DNA from: a virus
Virus record (IMG/VR): IMGVR_UViG_3300031521_000014
Span: 1-64,000 of that record
DNA length: 64,000 nt
Strand: one strand, 5' to 3'
Part shown: positions 10,030 through 18,589 of the stretch, one piece after another
Numbering within the stretch: the stretch's first letter is position 1
Layout: each line of letters opens with the position of its first letter
The notes under the pieces: model-generated
The model's input: only the letters and a program-made list of their open reading frames with translations
What the model was told of the DNA's origin: nothing
The model's database searches: none
Position numbers and translations under genes: made by a program

Positions 10030-10707
10030 ATGGTAGATATTACAAATATAGATAGTAAGATAGCTAGCATCAGTGACAAGTATAAATATGTTTTAGATTA
10101 TCTAAAAGATGCAGAAGGTAATGTTGTTGAACGTAATCCAGGCGAATCTGATATTACTGCACCTTTAGGTGTTTATAGAAAAGAACATCCTAATGCTGAT
10201 GTGTTTGTGTACATCGATAGTGTTGCTAAAGCAGTAACAAGTGATCCATCAACAGCATGGAGCGCTTCTACTATTGCTAAGGTAGATAGTTTAGTAGATA
10301 AGAAAGTATGTTATTATTTAGCATATCTTTATTACAGTGATTTTTATAAATCTGCCGCATTAGATTATTATGATGCTGAAGTAGCTATTGCTATTGTTAG
10401 TATTTATGCTAATAGTCCATTGCTATGTAACACATCAGTTCAAAAAGCGGTTAACACCATGGGTGTTAAGAATTATATACATCTTGATAATGGCCCTCTT
10501 AAAGTAGATGGCGGTGTTGGTTCTGGTACTAAAAGTGAACTAACTGAAATTGATGGATTATCAAAAGATGTTAATTACTCTTTTAGACTTTTGATTCTTC
10601 ACCATGTTAAAACAGGATACCTTACATTATATCTTGGTAATATTGATAAATTTTGTACCTTTATTAAAGGTTGGTTTAATCGTGTTGATAACTTATTAGC
10701 ACTATAA
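10030..10707 (+). CDS. GH108-like muramidase (virion or lysis lysozyme)
   Basis: The layout fits glycoside hydrolase family 108 plus its peptidoglycan-binding extension. An early 'DAEGNVVERNPGESD' (Glu29 as candidate catalytic acid) is followed by 'GVYRKEHP', a helical middle with 'YYDAEVAIAIVSIYAN', and 'VQKAVNTMGV'. The C-terminal 'FIKGWFNRVDNLL' matches the 'GWxNRV' ending of that extension. The reaction would be cleavage of the glycan backbone of peptidoglycan. The usual EGG is here EGN, so activity is not certain. Lying inside the tail module, it is more likely a virion entry enzyme than an endolysin. No signal peptide is seen. The SD is AAGGAAG. Confidence 0.6.
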   Translation: MVDITNIDSKIASISDKYKYVLDYLKDAEGNVVERNPGESDITAPLGVYRKEHPNADVFVYIDSVAKAVTSDPSTAWSASTIAKVDSLVDKKVCYYLAYLYYSDFYKSAALDYYDAEVAIAIVSIYANSPLLCNTSVQKAVNTMGVKNYIHLDNGPLKVDGGVGSGTKSELTEIDGLSKDVNYSFRLLILHHVKTGYLTLYLGNIDKFCTFIKGWFNRVDNLLAL

Positions 10708-10716
10708 GGAAATAGT

Positions 10717-11100
10717 ATGGGTGATACAGTAACCACAACAACAACTGCAGCTGAAACAGCTGTAGAAAATAATTACCCTTATTCTTCAGCAACAGGATTA
10801 GATCCAACTGTAGGAGTAACAGATGGTGTAGTAGATGTTACTACACGTATACGTAGACCGAACTTTGAAACAATAGCTCAAAACCTAGCAGCATTTCCTT
10901 CTAGAGAATTATATCCTGAAGCTAATTTAAAAGTAAAAACATTCTATATAACAGCAACATCAACAATTACATTAACAACAGATTGGCGTGTTAAAGGCAC
11001 TGTTGTTAAAACATTAGCAGGGGATACTGGTCTTACAACAGGGTTAACTAAAACCGTTGTAAGAGTTAAAGGTAAGGTTAAGGATACGGTTTACAGCTAA
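10717..11100 (+). CDS. Unrecognised Thr-rich virion-module protein, 127 aa
   Basis: I do not recognise this protein. It has a threonine/alanine-rich, probably disordered first 45 residues, then a beta-rich half with 'KTFYITATSTITLTTDW' and a basic C-terminus. It starts 9 bp after the muramidase with AAGGAA as SD, so the two are co-transcribed. Size, composition and position suggest a small structural or linker protein of the virion, which is inference. Confidence 0.7.
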   Translation: MGDTVTTTTTAAETAVENNYPYSSATGLDPTVGVTDGVVDVTTRIRRPNFETIAQNLAAFPSRELYPEANLKVKTFYITATSTITLTTDWRVKGTVVKTLAGDTGLTTGLTKTVVRVKGKVKDTVYS

Positions 11101-11164
11101 ACCATTTTAAATGAGACATATTGTCTAACATTACGTAATGATTATGATTAAAAAGAGGTGAGAA

Positions 11165-12448
11165 ATGGCAGGAATTTCATTTACTACTGAGGCAGTTATT
11201 GTTGATGGTGTAAGTACTAGTTTCGCAGGACTCTATAGCGCATCACAAGCTGCAGGAAATACGTTAGTTACAAAGTCAGGTAGTATTTATGTGGTTAACG
11301 CTAATATTGTTTTAAAGAATAATGCTAAGTTATCAGATACCTCTAAAACGGTCTCTATTCTAGGCGAGTCATTCGATATACAATATGGGTCTACGTTTCA
11401 AGTCGGTACCAAATACAGTAACTCATCTGTAGGCAATGGCTGTACCATTTCGATGCCTAACCTCATAAATGAATATGGCTTTGGAGGTCTTGATCCGACT
11501 AACTCCGGTAACTTTTTATGTTATGGGTCGATAGTAGATGCTTATTGTTATTGGAGCTTCTTTAAGGGAACTAACATTGTTGATATCATTCAGTCTACGA
11601 TTGACGGTTATGGTAGGGTCTCTGGTCCTACTAGTGCATTACGCACAGTAACTATTAGACGTGCTCATGGTAAATACGGTGCTTTGTTACCTTCTGATAA
11701 TATAGCAGCCTACAGCAATGTAACCATTCTAGACGTTGATGCTTATAATGTTGCTGACGATTTACCGGATTTAAGAAACCTATATACATTAGATGGTAAT
11801 ACTAGCACGACATCGTCGAGCATAGATATTTACTATGTTGATGCGAAATATGCCTATTCAGACTTGTTAACTGTTTTGGATTCAGAAGTAAGTAAACCCA
11901 TTAAGTTATATGGCGGAAGCGTTGATAATGGGTATAACATTTCTAGATCGGATCCTAACAAGAATGACTTTTATCATTTGTTAAAGTTTTCACCGTATAT
12001 TCAAAATACGGATGGTGTTAGATTAACAAAGATACCTGTTGTTATTAAAAACAAGTTAGGGGTTGTTGAATTCAGTGGTGTCACAGGTGATGACGGTTCC
12101 ATAGACGTGTGGCTAACCCGATATCAAGATCTAGCAGGTCCAACTGTTGGAGAGTACCTTACGCCGCATACAGTAACAGTTACCTATAACGGTGAGGATA
12201 TAGTTTCAATTGTTAATATGACTGATAACTTAGAGGATTTTCCTTTAATTATGCACCCACAGTTGACTATTAATTCTGACAGTTTAGCGACATTGCTTAC
12301 AAGTGTTGTTATGGCGGCTAATACGAAGTTAGAAGAAGATCTAGGTCTTATTTCAAATGCTACTAATACAATCTTATTAGCAGTGAGTGATAAAGTAACG
12401 GCTACAGATACTATTCTTAAGCGTAATGGTATTACTATAAAGTTATAA
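11165..12448 (+). CDS. Beta-helix-like tail protein with C-terminal helical tail, 427 aa
   Basis: Residues 1-265 are rich in short beta-strands with repeated N/G turns and resemble right-handed beta-helix adhesins or tailspikes. Residues 280-365 look like a carboxypeptidase-regulatory/Ig-like module ('VVIKNKLGVVEFSGVTGDDGS'). The last 60 residues are a predicted coiled coil, which would suit trimerisation. No catalytic motif is recognised. The start follows AGAGGTG. The gene lies in the tail block before a protein with a similar helical tail. Confidence 0.65.
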   Translation: MAGISFTTEAVIVDGVSTSFAGLYSASQAAGNTLVTKSGSIYVVNANIVLKNNAKLSDTSKTVSILGESFDIQYGSTFQVGTKYSNSSVGNGCTISMPNLINEYGFGGLDPTNSGNFLCYGSIVDAYCYWSFFKGTNIVDIIQSTIDGYGRVSGPTSALRTVTIRRAHGKYGALLPSDNIAAYSNVTILDVDAYNVADDLPDLRNLYTLDGNTSTTSSSIDIYYVDAKYAYSDLLTVLDSEVSKPIKLYGGSVDNGYNISRSDPNKNDFYHLLKFSPYIQNTDGVRLTKIPVVIKNKLGVVEFSGVTGDDGSIDVWLTRYQDLAGPTVGEYLTPHTVTVTYNGEDIVSIVNMTDNLEDFPLIMHPQLTINSDSLATLLTSVVMAANTKLEEDLGLISNATNTILLAVSDKVTATDTILKRNGITIKL

Positions 12449-12489
12449 AGTTATTTAATTTAAAAAACTCTTTTAAAAGGTATGACACA

Positions 12490-13518
12490 ATGAGAAAACA
12501 AAATATCCCTTTCGGAATTCTTATCGAACTTTCACCAGATGCAACTGGCTTGGCTGCAACATTCCTAGCGAAATATCGTTTACAAAATGCAACAGGTGAA
12601 TGGACAACTTTACCAGGTACATTTGTTGAACTTAAACCAGGTACTTATGAACTTGCTGCAACATTTACAACTGTTGGTACATACAACGTTCTTCTAGAGT
12701 CTAGCGATGCAAGCATTGATAGTAACTCTATGGTTCTTGTTATTGGTAAAGCAAGTATTGATGATGTTTATGACGTTGTTACTGCTGCAAGTACAGAGAT
12801 CGGTCTTATCAAGGACAAAGTTAACTCTTTGGATACAACCGCACTAAGTACAATTCAATCAGGTGTTTCTAACGCTATCTCATTGCTTAACGAATTAAGC
12901 AATATGGTTGGTAATACTGAAGTTGCAAGTATTACAGCTCTTAAAGACTTGTTGATCGCTATCGGTAATAGTGAAGATGCCCAAACTGGTCTTATCAATG
13001 CTATCAGAAGTATTTCTGACGGTATCAAAGAGATCTTGATGGGTCAAGATCAGTTCCTTGCTGATGGTACAACTCCAAACCCTAACTACCAAGCAACTAA
13101 CGTTGAGCTTAAAGCTTTAATCGTTGCTTCTGTTGACGCTATGAAAGCTGATATCACTGCTGCTCAAGCTGCTATTATTGCAGATGCTCAAGCTACACGT
13201 GATCTTATCGTTACTAAACTTACAGGTGTTAAAACTGTAGTTGACGCTAACGCAACTCTTCTTGGTGACAGTACCGCAGGTCTTGTTGCTATTAGAGCTG
13301 TTTTAGATCAAATCGCTACAAACACTGCAGGTGGAACAAATACAATCATCGACGCATTGAACAATGCTGAGAATGGTCTTGCTGTTCTTAAAGCACAAAC
13401 TGTTAGTATCCTTACAGCTATTGCTGGTGTTGATACTAAAGTATCAAGTATTGCTACAGACGTTACAGCTCTTAAAGCAGCTGGTGGCGCTTCTACCAAG
13501 ATTTCAGTCGTTATGTAA
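12490..13518 (+). CDS. Ig-like head plus long coiled-coil protein, probable major fibre or abundant virion protein
   Basis: Residues 1-85 form an Ig-like beta-sandwich ('YRLQNATGEWTTLPG', 'TFTTVGTYNVLLESSD'). Residues 95-330 are alanine-rich heptad-like helix with few breaks. Codon choice is unlike its neighbours: leucine is mainly CTT and many codons end in C, where flanking genes favour TTA and A/T-ending codons. That pattern suggests strong expression. The gene has its own strong terminator. A smaller gene directly downstream repeats the same head-plus-helix plan. It is a likely abundant fibre or tail-surface protein (inference). Confidence 0.7.
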   Translation: MRKQNIPFGILIELSPDATGLAATFLAKYRLQNATGEWTTLPGTFVELKPGTYELAATFTTVGTYNVLLESSDASIDSNSMVLVIGKASIDDVYDVVTAASTEIGLIKDKVNSLDTTALSTIQSGVSNAISLLNELSNMVGNTEVASITALKDLLIAIGNSEDAQTGLINAIRSISDGIKEILMGQDQFLADGTTPNPNYQATNVELKALIVASVDAMKADITAAQAAIIADAQATRDLIVTKLTGVKTVVDANATLLGDSTAGLVAIRAVLDQIATNTAGGTNTIIDALNNAENGLAVLKAQTVSILTAIAGVDTKVSSIATDVTALKAAGGASTKISVVM

Positions 13519-13525
13519 TCTTTCA

Positions 13526-13557
13526 ACACAGGGGTCACAACCCCTGTGTGATTTTTT
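13526..13557 (+). terminator. Rho-independent terminator
   Basis: ACACAGGGGT (13526-13535) pairs perfectly with ACCCCTGTGT (13540-13549) around CACA, and six T residues follow at 13552. It closes the highly codon-biased fibre gene. Confidence 0.85.
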
Positions 13558-13574
13558 AAGTATAAAGGTGTCGT

Positions 13575-13964
13575 ATGAGCAGTATAATTTTCACATGGAA
13601 TGAAAACACACAAAACATTATCACTATCACGGCTGATGCCACCGCTAAGATTAAGGCTGCTTATAAGAAAAGGGGTTCTTCGGTGGCCTTTAAAGAGATT
13701 AGTGAAGAGCCAACCTATCGCGGTGAGAATATCTGGGAGATAGCCACTTCCTTTAGTCTTGGAGAATACATTATCTGGGTAGAAGCAGAAATAACCGGTT
13801 CCACTTACGATGATTACAGTTTATTAAAAGTTATAACACCTGCAGATACTACTATAAACGATTCCTTATTAACATTGGAAGATAAAGTAAGTCTGTTAGA
13901 AGATGTTATCACATCGTTACAAGAAACAATAAAAGCAAAAACAAATATTAAAGCCGTAGGTTAA
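13575..13964 (+). CDS. Small Ig-like plus coiled-coil virion protein, 129 aa
   Basis: This is a shortened version of the preceding gene's plan: a beta-sandwich of about 85 residues ('IIFTWNENTQNIITI', 'GEYIIWVEAEITG') followed by one 35-residue helix with a heptad pattern. The SD is AAAGGTG, 7 nt from the ATG. The gene begins an operon of five close or overlapping genes running to 17,385. The specific role is unknown. Confidence 0.7.
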   Translation: MSSIIFTWNENTQNIITITADATAKIKAAYKKRGSSVAFKEISEEPTYRGENIWEIATSFSLGEYIIWVEAEITGSTYDDYSLLKVITPADTTINDSLLTLEDKVSLLEDVITSLQETIKAKTNIKAVG

Positions 13965-13968
13965 TACG

Positions 13969-14772
13969 ATGCGTTACAATAACACATTTAAAGTAACCGA
14001 AACCCCTACTATAGTATTACCAATAGCGATCAATTACCTTAGGGTAAAAGCGTATAAATACAGTCTTGTTGATGGGCTTATTTTGGTAGACTTAGTAGTT
14101 GATAAACAGAAGTTATTTAATTTTTTCACATTAACAAATGTTGAAGCAGATACCTATTACATTATAGTCTATACAGGTGGCTTTGAAGTTATACGTGTTG
14201 GTAATCCTCCTATATCTTATTTTGCCTATTGTGAGGATGTCAGTATTACAGAGTTACCTTATACTCAATATGACTATACTGGTAATATTATTAAATCTGG
14301 TACGTTAACAAAACTAACAGATTATGTTTATGGTATGTTAATAACAGAGACTGTTAAAAGCTTTGTTACAACAGATAATACCTTAACAACAATTACCTTA
14401 CCAAGCAAGTTTATATTAGCTAACAACTATTCACAAGGTGAAATATTACTACAACGTGGTAGATGGCAGTTGATAGCAATACCCGAAGCAGGTAAAGTGA
14501 AAGATATCTTCTTAGATAGATTAGCTAAACAAGAAGGTGTTGAAGCATCAAGTATGATAGACTTTGTTAGTGCGTATCCTGGTAGTGTTAATAAGTATCT
14601 TACTTATGTACCTGGTTTTACCAGTACTACAAGTGAGCATAATTTTGATCTTATGCTAGTAGATGCTGGGCATAAAGAGATAACAGGATTCTGGGTAAAG
14701 TGTAAAGAGTGGTCACATACAACATCTGATATCGTATTCTCTTGGAGTAATACTGAAAGTGAGGTTGTCTAA
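13969..14772 (+). CDS. Unrecognised virion-module protein, 267 aa
   Basis: I do not recognise this protein. It is beta-rich throughout with no transmembrane segment. Two related stretches of about 90 residues at the start ('TPTIVLPIAINYLRVKAYKY', 'TEADTYYIIVYTGGFEVI'-like) suggest Ig-type folds, and a third domain follows from about residue 150. It starts 4 bp after the previous stop with no clear SD, and its stop overlaps the next ATG (TAATG), so translation is coupled on both sides. It is probably a baseplate or fibre-attachment component by position. Confidence 0.6.
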   Translation: MRYNNTFKVTETPTIVLPIAINYLRVKAYKYSLVDGLILVDLVVDKQKLFNFFTLTNVEADTYYIIVYTGGFEVIRVGNPPISYFAYCEDVSITELPYTQYDYTGNIIKSGTLTKLTDYVYGMLITETVKSFVTTDNTLTTITLPSKFILANNYSQGEILLQRGRWQLIAIPEAGKVKDIFLDRLAKQEGVEASSMIDFVSAYPGSVNKYLTYVPGFTSTTSEHNFDLMLVDAGHKEITGFWVKCKEWSHTTSDIVFSWSNTESEVV

Positions 14773-16127
14773 TGGCTTTATTTACACTATTAACAGGTAA
14801 TATTATTGATGTTAACAATAATCCTGTATCTAAATTTAGATACAGGGGGTACCATAAAGAAACTAAGACATGGTCTGGATGGTATAGTAACAATAACGAA
14901 ACACAGTATAACTTCAATATGGGCGATGCCGCGTGGTTAACACCTGCCGGTACCGTTAATAGTGGAGACACTGTTTATATTGTTGTTGAAACTTTAGAAG
15001 ATACTGTAACTGCTAGAGCTTTTGCTATGATAAGTTTAACATTAACAAATGAAACTAGCTATGTTAATGATATTCAATTACTAAAATGTATCAAACCTAA
15101 CGTTATTGGACTATGGTCATTACAGTCACCTACAGATGGTATTACACTTGTAACCGATGATTCACACCCTGGATGGAAAATCTATACAGGTCGTGTCGGC
15201 GAGAGTATTGATGTAGTTGAAACTTTTAACGATAACAGCACGTGGAAGTATAACAATGTAGTACACTATCATACATTAGTTCATGATGGTGTTGATATTT
15301 TTTCAGATAGACTTGGTGTTGCTAGGACAATGTATGATTGGGGCGATAGTTCTTTTGTTACTTCTAATACAAATGTGTTTGCTTATGTTAGTAATGGAGC
15401 TGATAATGGCTACTATACTATCAACGCTAGGATTACAAACTTAGCCGGATTAACAACTACAGATACTGTTTATATTAAGGTTAAAAATAATGTTCCTGTA
15501 CTAGTTTACACATGGGAACCTGTTAATCCTACTATAAAAGATACTTTCATTATTACAGGTACTATAAAAGATATTAACAGTTCTATTATTACCGCTAAAC
15601 ATTATTTTGATAATGTTCTTATCGTTAGTAATAAGAAACTTTCTCAGAACTGGGAACAATCTTTAGGTGTTAAATATGTGAAAGAGCATATAATCAAAGG
15701 TGTTGTAAGTTGGTCAGATGGTTTTGCAGCACAATCTTTTGAGGTACTTGCTACGATAACAACCTTAAATATTCCTCCTAAATTTACAGTAAGCGAAGCA
15801 CCTTCTGATACAGTAGGCTCTATACGTTTAACGTGTAATGATTTAGAAGATGTTGATGGTGTTACCAGTAACATACGAGTGCGTTGGGAATTATATTTTA
15901 AGACACCTGTTGATAATGATTATAAGAAGATCTTTGAAACAGCTTATCCTACAAGTACTAATAAGCGTTATATCGATATAGCAGTTGATACTGCTGGTTC
16001 GTATAAAGGTATTTGTTATGCTATTGATGAAGCAGGTGGAGAAACGAATAATTATGTTGAATTTGTTATAACGGCTGTGGTAAGTGACGCTGATAGCGAA
16101 GCTTGTAACAAGATAGAGTGGGAGTAG
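14772..16127 (+). CDS. Multi-Ig-like tail protein, 451 aa
   Basis: The whole length reads as tandem Ig-like or PKD-like beta-sandwiches. The most regular copies are at about residues 235-330 ('VPVLVYTWEPVNPTIKDTF') and 335-435 ('PPKFTVSEAPSDTVGSIRL'). The C-terminus ends in a short acidic tail. The start codon overlaps the upstream stop. It is not an enzyme as far as can be seen. Together with its neighbours it forms a run of Ig/FN3 proteins typical of surface-displayed virion modules. Confidence 0.65.
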   Translation: MALFTLLTGNIIDVNNNPVSKFRYRGYHKETKTWSGWYSNNNETQYNFNMGDAAWLTPAGTVNSGDTVYIVVETLEDTVTARAFAMISLTLTNETSYVNDIQLLKCIKPNVIGLWSLQSPTDGITLVTDDSHPGWKIYTGRVGESIDVVETFNDNSTWKYNNVVHYHTLVHDGVDIFSDRLGVARTMYDWGDSSFVTSNTNVFAYVSNGADNGYYTINARITNLAGLTTTDTVYIKVKNNVPVLVYTWEPVNPTIKDTFIITGTIKDINSSIITAKHYFDNVLIVSNKKLSQNWEQSLGVKYVKEHIIKGVVSWSDGFAAQSFEVLATITTLNIPPKFTVSEAPSDTVGSIRLTCNDLEDVDGVTSNIRVRWELYFKTPVDNDYKKIFETAYPTSTNKRYIDIAVDTAGSYKGICYAIDEAGGETNNYVEFVITAVVSDADSEACNKIEWE

Positions 16128-16131
16128 ATAG

Positions 16132-16506
16132 ATGAGATATATTAAAGGTGAAAAAGCTATACTTGTAGGTATTTTTAGTAAACCAGGATTAACAGTCACT
16201 ATGAAAATGATCGTATTAGAAGGTGATAATCTTGTTGAGCTAACCAGCAATATATGTGTTGAGAGTGAACATATGCCGGGTGTCTATATGTTTAGTACAG
16301 AAAACATTAAAGATGATTCTATCGTAACTGACTGCAATATACTAGCTGAGATGACAAATACGGCAGATGAGACGATGAAGCGGTACGGTAAGATATCCTT
16401 TGGTGGTGGCTTTAATAATGATACTGTCGTTGATCTTACAGAGATAAAAACACTCCTTATGACTTTAACAAGTGACATAGAAGAGTTGATCGCGGAGGTA
16501 TCATAA
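16132..16506 (+). CDS. Small Ig-like plus helix protein, 124 aa
   Basis: It has the same plan as the protein at 13,575: a beta-rich domain of about 95 residues ('GEKAILVGIFSKPGLTV', 'PGVYMFSTENI') followed by a C-terminal helix ('TEIKTLLMTLTSDIEELI') able to form a coiled coil. The SD is GGGAGT. It sits between the multi-Ig protein and an FN3 protein with 4-bp or shorter gaps, so all belong to one operon. The precise role is unknown. Confidence 0.65.
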   Translation: MRYIKGEKAILVGIFSKPGLTVTMKMIVLEGDNLVELTSNICVESEHMPGVYMFSTENIKDDSIVTDCNILAEMTNTADETMKRYGKISFGGGFNNDTVVDLTEIKTLLMTLTSDIEELIAEVS

Positions 16507-17385
16507 ATGGCTGCTCGTATTGAGATACTAGATCTTAAACTAGAAGACCAGGTTGATCATATTTGGACAGATTGGGAGATAAGTACAACCTTAGCTTTTA
16601 ATGCCGTTGTTGCCAGATCAACTATGGACAAAGTGAATAAAACAGACATTATGTTTCAGCAGGTATTTAACCCTAATGTTAAGTACTATGCCAGAGCAAG
16701 AGCATTATTAAGTACAGGTTATACAATATGGGGTAACATTGATGTTACAAGACCAAAACGTGTTAACGATATTGGTGACAATGATGATATCCCTAGCAGG
16801 ATAAGTATCCCTGTTATTACTACGGATAGTAACGATCTTGAACACGATATTACCTTATTTAAAATAAGTGTAACTGGGTTCAGTGCACTGGGTACAGCTA
16901 ACCATTCTGCTACATCTTGGTTTATAGAAACACTAGAGGGTGTTCCTATTTGGAGTAGAGTATTTGAAGAAGTCGATATGTTGAATATACTGGTTGATGA
17001 TGTTATCCTTGAAAGTAATACAGCTTATCGTATTAAAGCTATGTTTCATAGTAGTTCTAATGATGCATCACAAATGGTTAGTAAAACAATCAGAACTTCT
17101 GATAGTAGTACTATAGAGTTAGCAACTTATCTTGATGATATTGATATTACAACAAGTGTGTCTTTAGAGATCAATTCTGTTGATAACGCTACAGGTTATA
17201 CGTATGAGTTACTAGAACTAGATCGTGGTCTAGTGACACAATTATGGAGCGCTAGTAGTACTGAGACGACAGCTATTATACCTGCTAACATTATGATTAA
17301 CGCAAGTGTTTATATTCTGCGTATTAAAGATAATTATACTAATGTGTGGAAATACTTTACCTTTACAACTCAACCTCTACAGTAG
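16507..17385 (+). CDS. FN3-like tail protein, 292 aa
   Basis: Three FN3-like modules are seen at about residues 5-85, 95-195 and 205-290. The first two carry the same strand signature as the larger FN3 genes upstream ('IWTDWEISTTLAFN', then 'YYARARALLSTGYTIWG'). GGAGG precedes the start by 8 nt. It is the last gene of the virion block, and its stop codon lies inside the 5' arm of the terminator. Confidence 0.7.
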   Translation: MAARIEILDLKLEDQVDHIWTDWEISTTLAFNAVVARSTMDKVNKTDIMFQQVFNPNVKYYARARALLSTGYTIWGNIDVTRPKRVNDIGDNDDIPSRISIPVITTDSNDLEHDITLFKISVTGFSALGTANHSATSWFIETLEGVPIWSRVFEEVDMLNILVDDVILESNTAYRIKAMFHSSSNDASQMVSKTIRTSDSSTIELATYLDDIDITTSVSLEINSVDNATGYTYELLELDRGLVTQLWSASSTETTAIIPANIMINASVYILRIKDNYTNVWKYFTFTTQPLQ

Positions 17386-17426
17386 ACCCTAGGGTCTACT
17401 GTAGAGTAGTGAGTCTCCATTTTTTT
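17375..17426 (+). terminator. Perfect-palindrome terminator closing the virion module
   Basis: CTCTACAGTAGACCCT (17375-17390) and its exact complement (17391-17406) form a 32-nt uninterrupted palindrome that includes the stop codon. A T-run follows at 17420-17426 and merges directly with the next promoter. Confidence 0.85.
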
Positions 17427-17446
17427 ATAAAGATACATTATAAAGG
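17419..17446 (+). promoter_or_regulatory. AT-rich phage promoter, class ATAAAGATAcATTATA
   Basis: The block TTTTTTTATAAAGATACATT followed by ATAAAG recurs almost unchanged at four operon starts in this window (17.4, 27.4, 39.8 and 58.6 kb), each directly after a terminator. The core ATAcATTATA resembles phiKZ early promoters (TATATTAC). The assignment as a promoter is inferred from recurrence and position. Confidence 0.7.
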
Positions 17447-17456
17447 TAGATTAAAA

Positions 17457-17550
17457 TACAAGATCAACTACAGCAATGTAGTTGATCTTGTACGATTACG
17501 GAAATGATTATAGTGGTGAAAAGCAGTGGGACACATCATTATCCCACTGC
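17457..17550 (+). promoter_or_regulatory. Structured 5' leader with two long hairpins
   Basis: Downstream of the promoter, 17457-17471 pairs perfectly with 17478-17492 (15 bp, loop AGCAAT). GCAGTGGGA (17523-17531) pairs with TCCCACTGC (17542-17550). Neither is followed by a T-run, so they look like leader structures rather than terminators. The start codon lies 20 nt after the second hairpin, behind AAAGGAA. Confidence 0.65.
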
Positions 17551-17570
17551 ACTAACCGAAAGGAAATATA

Positions 17571-18158
17571 ATGAAAGAAGCTTCTTTCATTAAATATATC
17601 ACTACTCCTAGTAGAGAAAAAATGGTACTTGCCTATATTGGGTTCTTTGCAATAGTTGTATTAATACTGTCTACTATAGCAGTGTTAATATGGGTTATCC
17701 TTATGTTAAATAATATTATTATCATAGACGAAAAAGAACGTTTTATGGTATTAACACTAGGATACGGTAGTATAGTTATTATAGCTCTAGGTCTGTATAA
17801 CAGAGCGGTGTTAGCACCGCCTAAATTAGATCAAAGAGAATGCTTGGTTAAAGCCTATCGTATGTACGGATTGGACCAAATAAATGAAAACGACCTTATG
17901 GCTATTAAAAAGTCATATCTAAATAGAAAAAATATTAGAGCTATTATGAAAATGGATATACCATTTATAATAGTATGGCTGGCATTGAATGCCCCAATTG
18001 TTTTTGTACCAGTTTTTCATTGGCCACTAACGTTAGTTGTAGTTTCTCTTTACAGCTCTTATATACTGTCTGTAATAACAAAGTATGAACAAACTGAGGA
18101 TACACTAACAATGATTTTAAATATACACAAAAAAAGGATACATAATGTTTTTAATTAA
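17571..18158 (+). CDS. Four-helix membrane protein, 195 aa
   Basis: I do not recognise a family. Hydrophobic segments at about residues 18-47, 59-76, 127-147 and 150-168 predict four membrane spans, with a charged loop of about 45 residues between the second and third. The SD is AAAGGAA. Its last 14 bases overlap the start of the RCC1-like gene, so the two are coupled. It is the first gene of the early-type region and would sit in the host inner membrane. Its function is unknown. Confidence 0.7.
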   Translation: MKEASFIKYITTPSREKMVLAYIGFFAIVVLILSTIAVLIWVILMLNNIIIIDEKERFMVLTLGYGSIVIIALGLYNRAVLAPPKLDQRECLVKAYRMYGLDQINENDLMAIKKSYLNRKNIRAIMKMDIPFIIVWLALNAPIVFVPVFHWPLTLVVVSLYSSYILSVITKYEQTEDTLTMILNIHKKRIHNVFN

Positions 18159-18576
18159 AATAGTAAATGGGAAAGAAAATAAATTAATCAAATCAGGTGA
18201 ATCTTATACTTCAGTAATACAAAACCAAGGTTTTGATGTTATTGTAAGTTTTGGGGATTTTAACAACGTAGAAATACTTACTGATGTTAAACAAGTATGC
18301 GCTGGTTATACACATTGTGTTGCCGTAACAACAGATAATAAACTCTATGGTATCGGTAACAATGTGAGAGGACAACTAGGTCTAAAAGAAACACAGAATG
18401 CCAAAGGTTGGTGTTTCTTAATGGATAACGTAGCAAGTGTTCATACTGGGTTAACAAATACGATTGTTAAGAATTCTGAAGGTTATACCTACGCTACCGG
18501 TGACTTTAGAAAATCTGATCCAGTGCTCGGTGTGTTGAAAGAGTTTAAAATGATTTTACAAGATAAAATAGCTTAA
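18145..18576 (+). CDS. Short RCC1-like protein, 143 aa
   Basis: Residues 45-115 contain RCC1 blades ('VKQVCAGYTHCVAVTTDNKLYG', split here as 'VKQVCAGYTHCVAV' and 'TTDNKLYGIGNN', then 'RGQLGL'). The protein is far shorter than a seven-bladed propeller. The next gene begins with 'MVYGKSDN' and 'IVAAGDDHVAVLK', which also reads as an RCC1 blade in another frame. The pair may therefore be a split descendant of one propeller gene. It shares its origin with the tail RCC1 proteins but lies in the early region. Confidence 0.65.
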   Translation: MFLIKIVNGKENKLIKSGESYTSVIQNQGFDVIVSFGDFNNVEILTDVKQVCAGYTHCVAVTTDNKLYGIGNNVRGQLGLKETQNAKGWCFLMDNVASVHTGLTNTIVKNSEGYTYATGDFRKSDPVLGVLKEFKMILQDKIA

Positions 18577-18589
18577 AGGTAGGAATATA

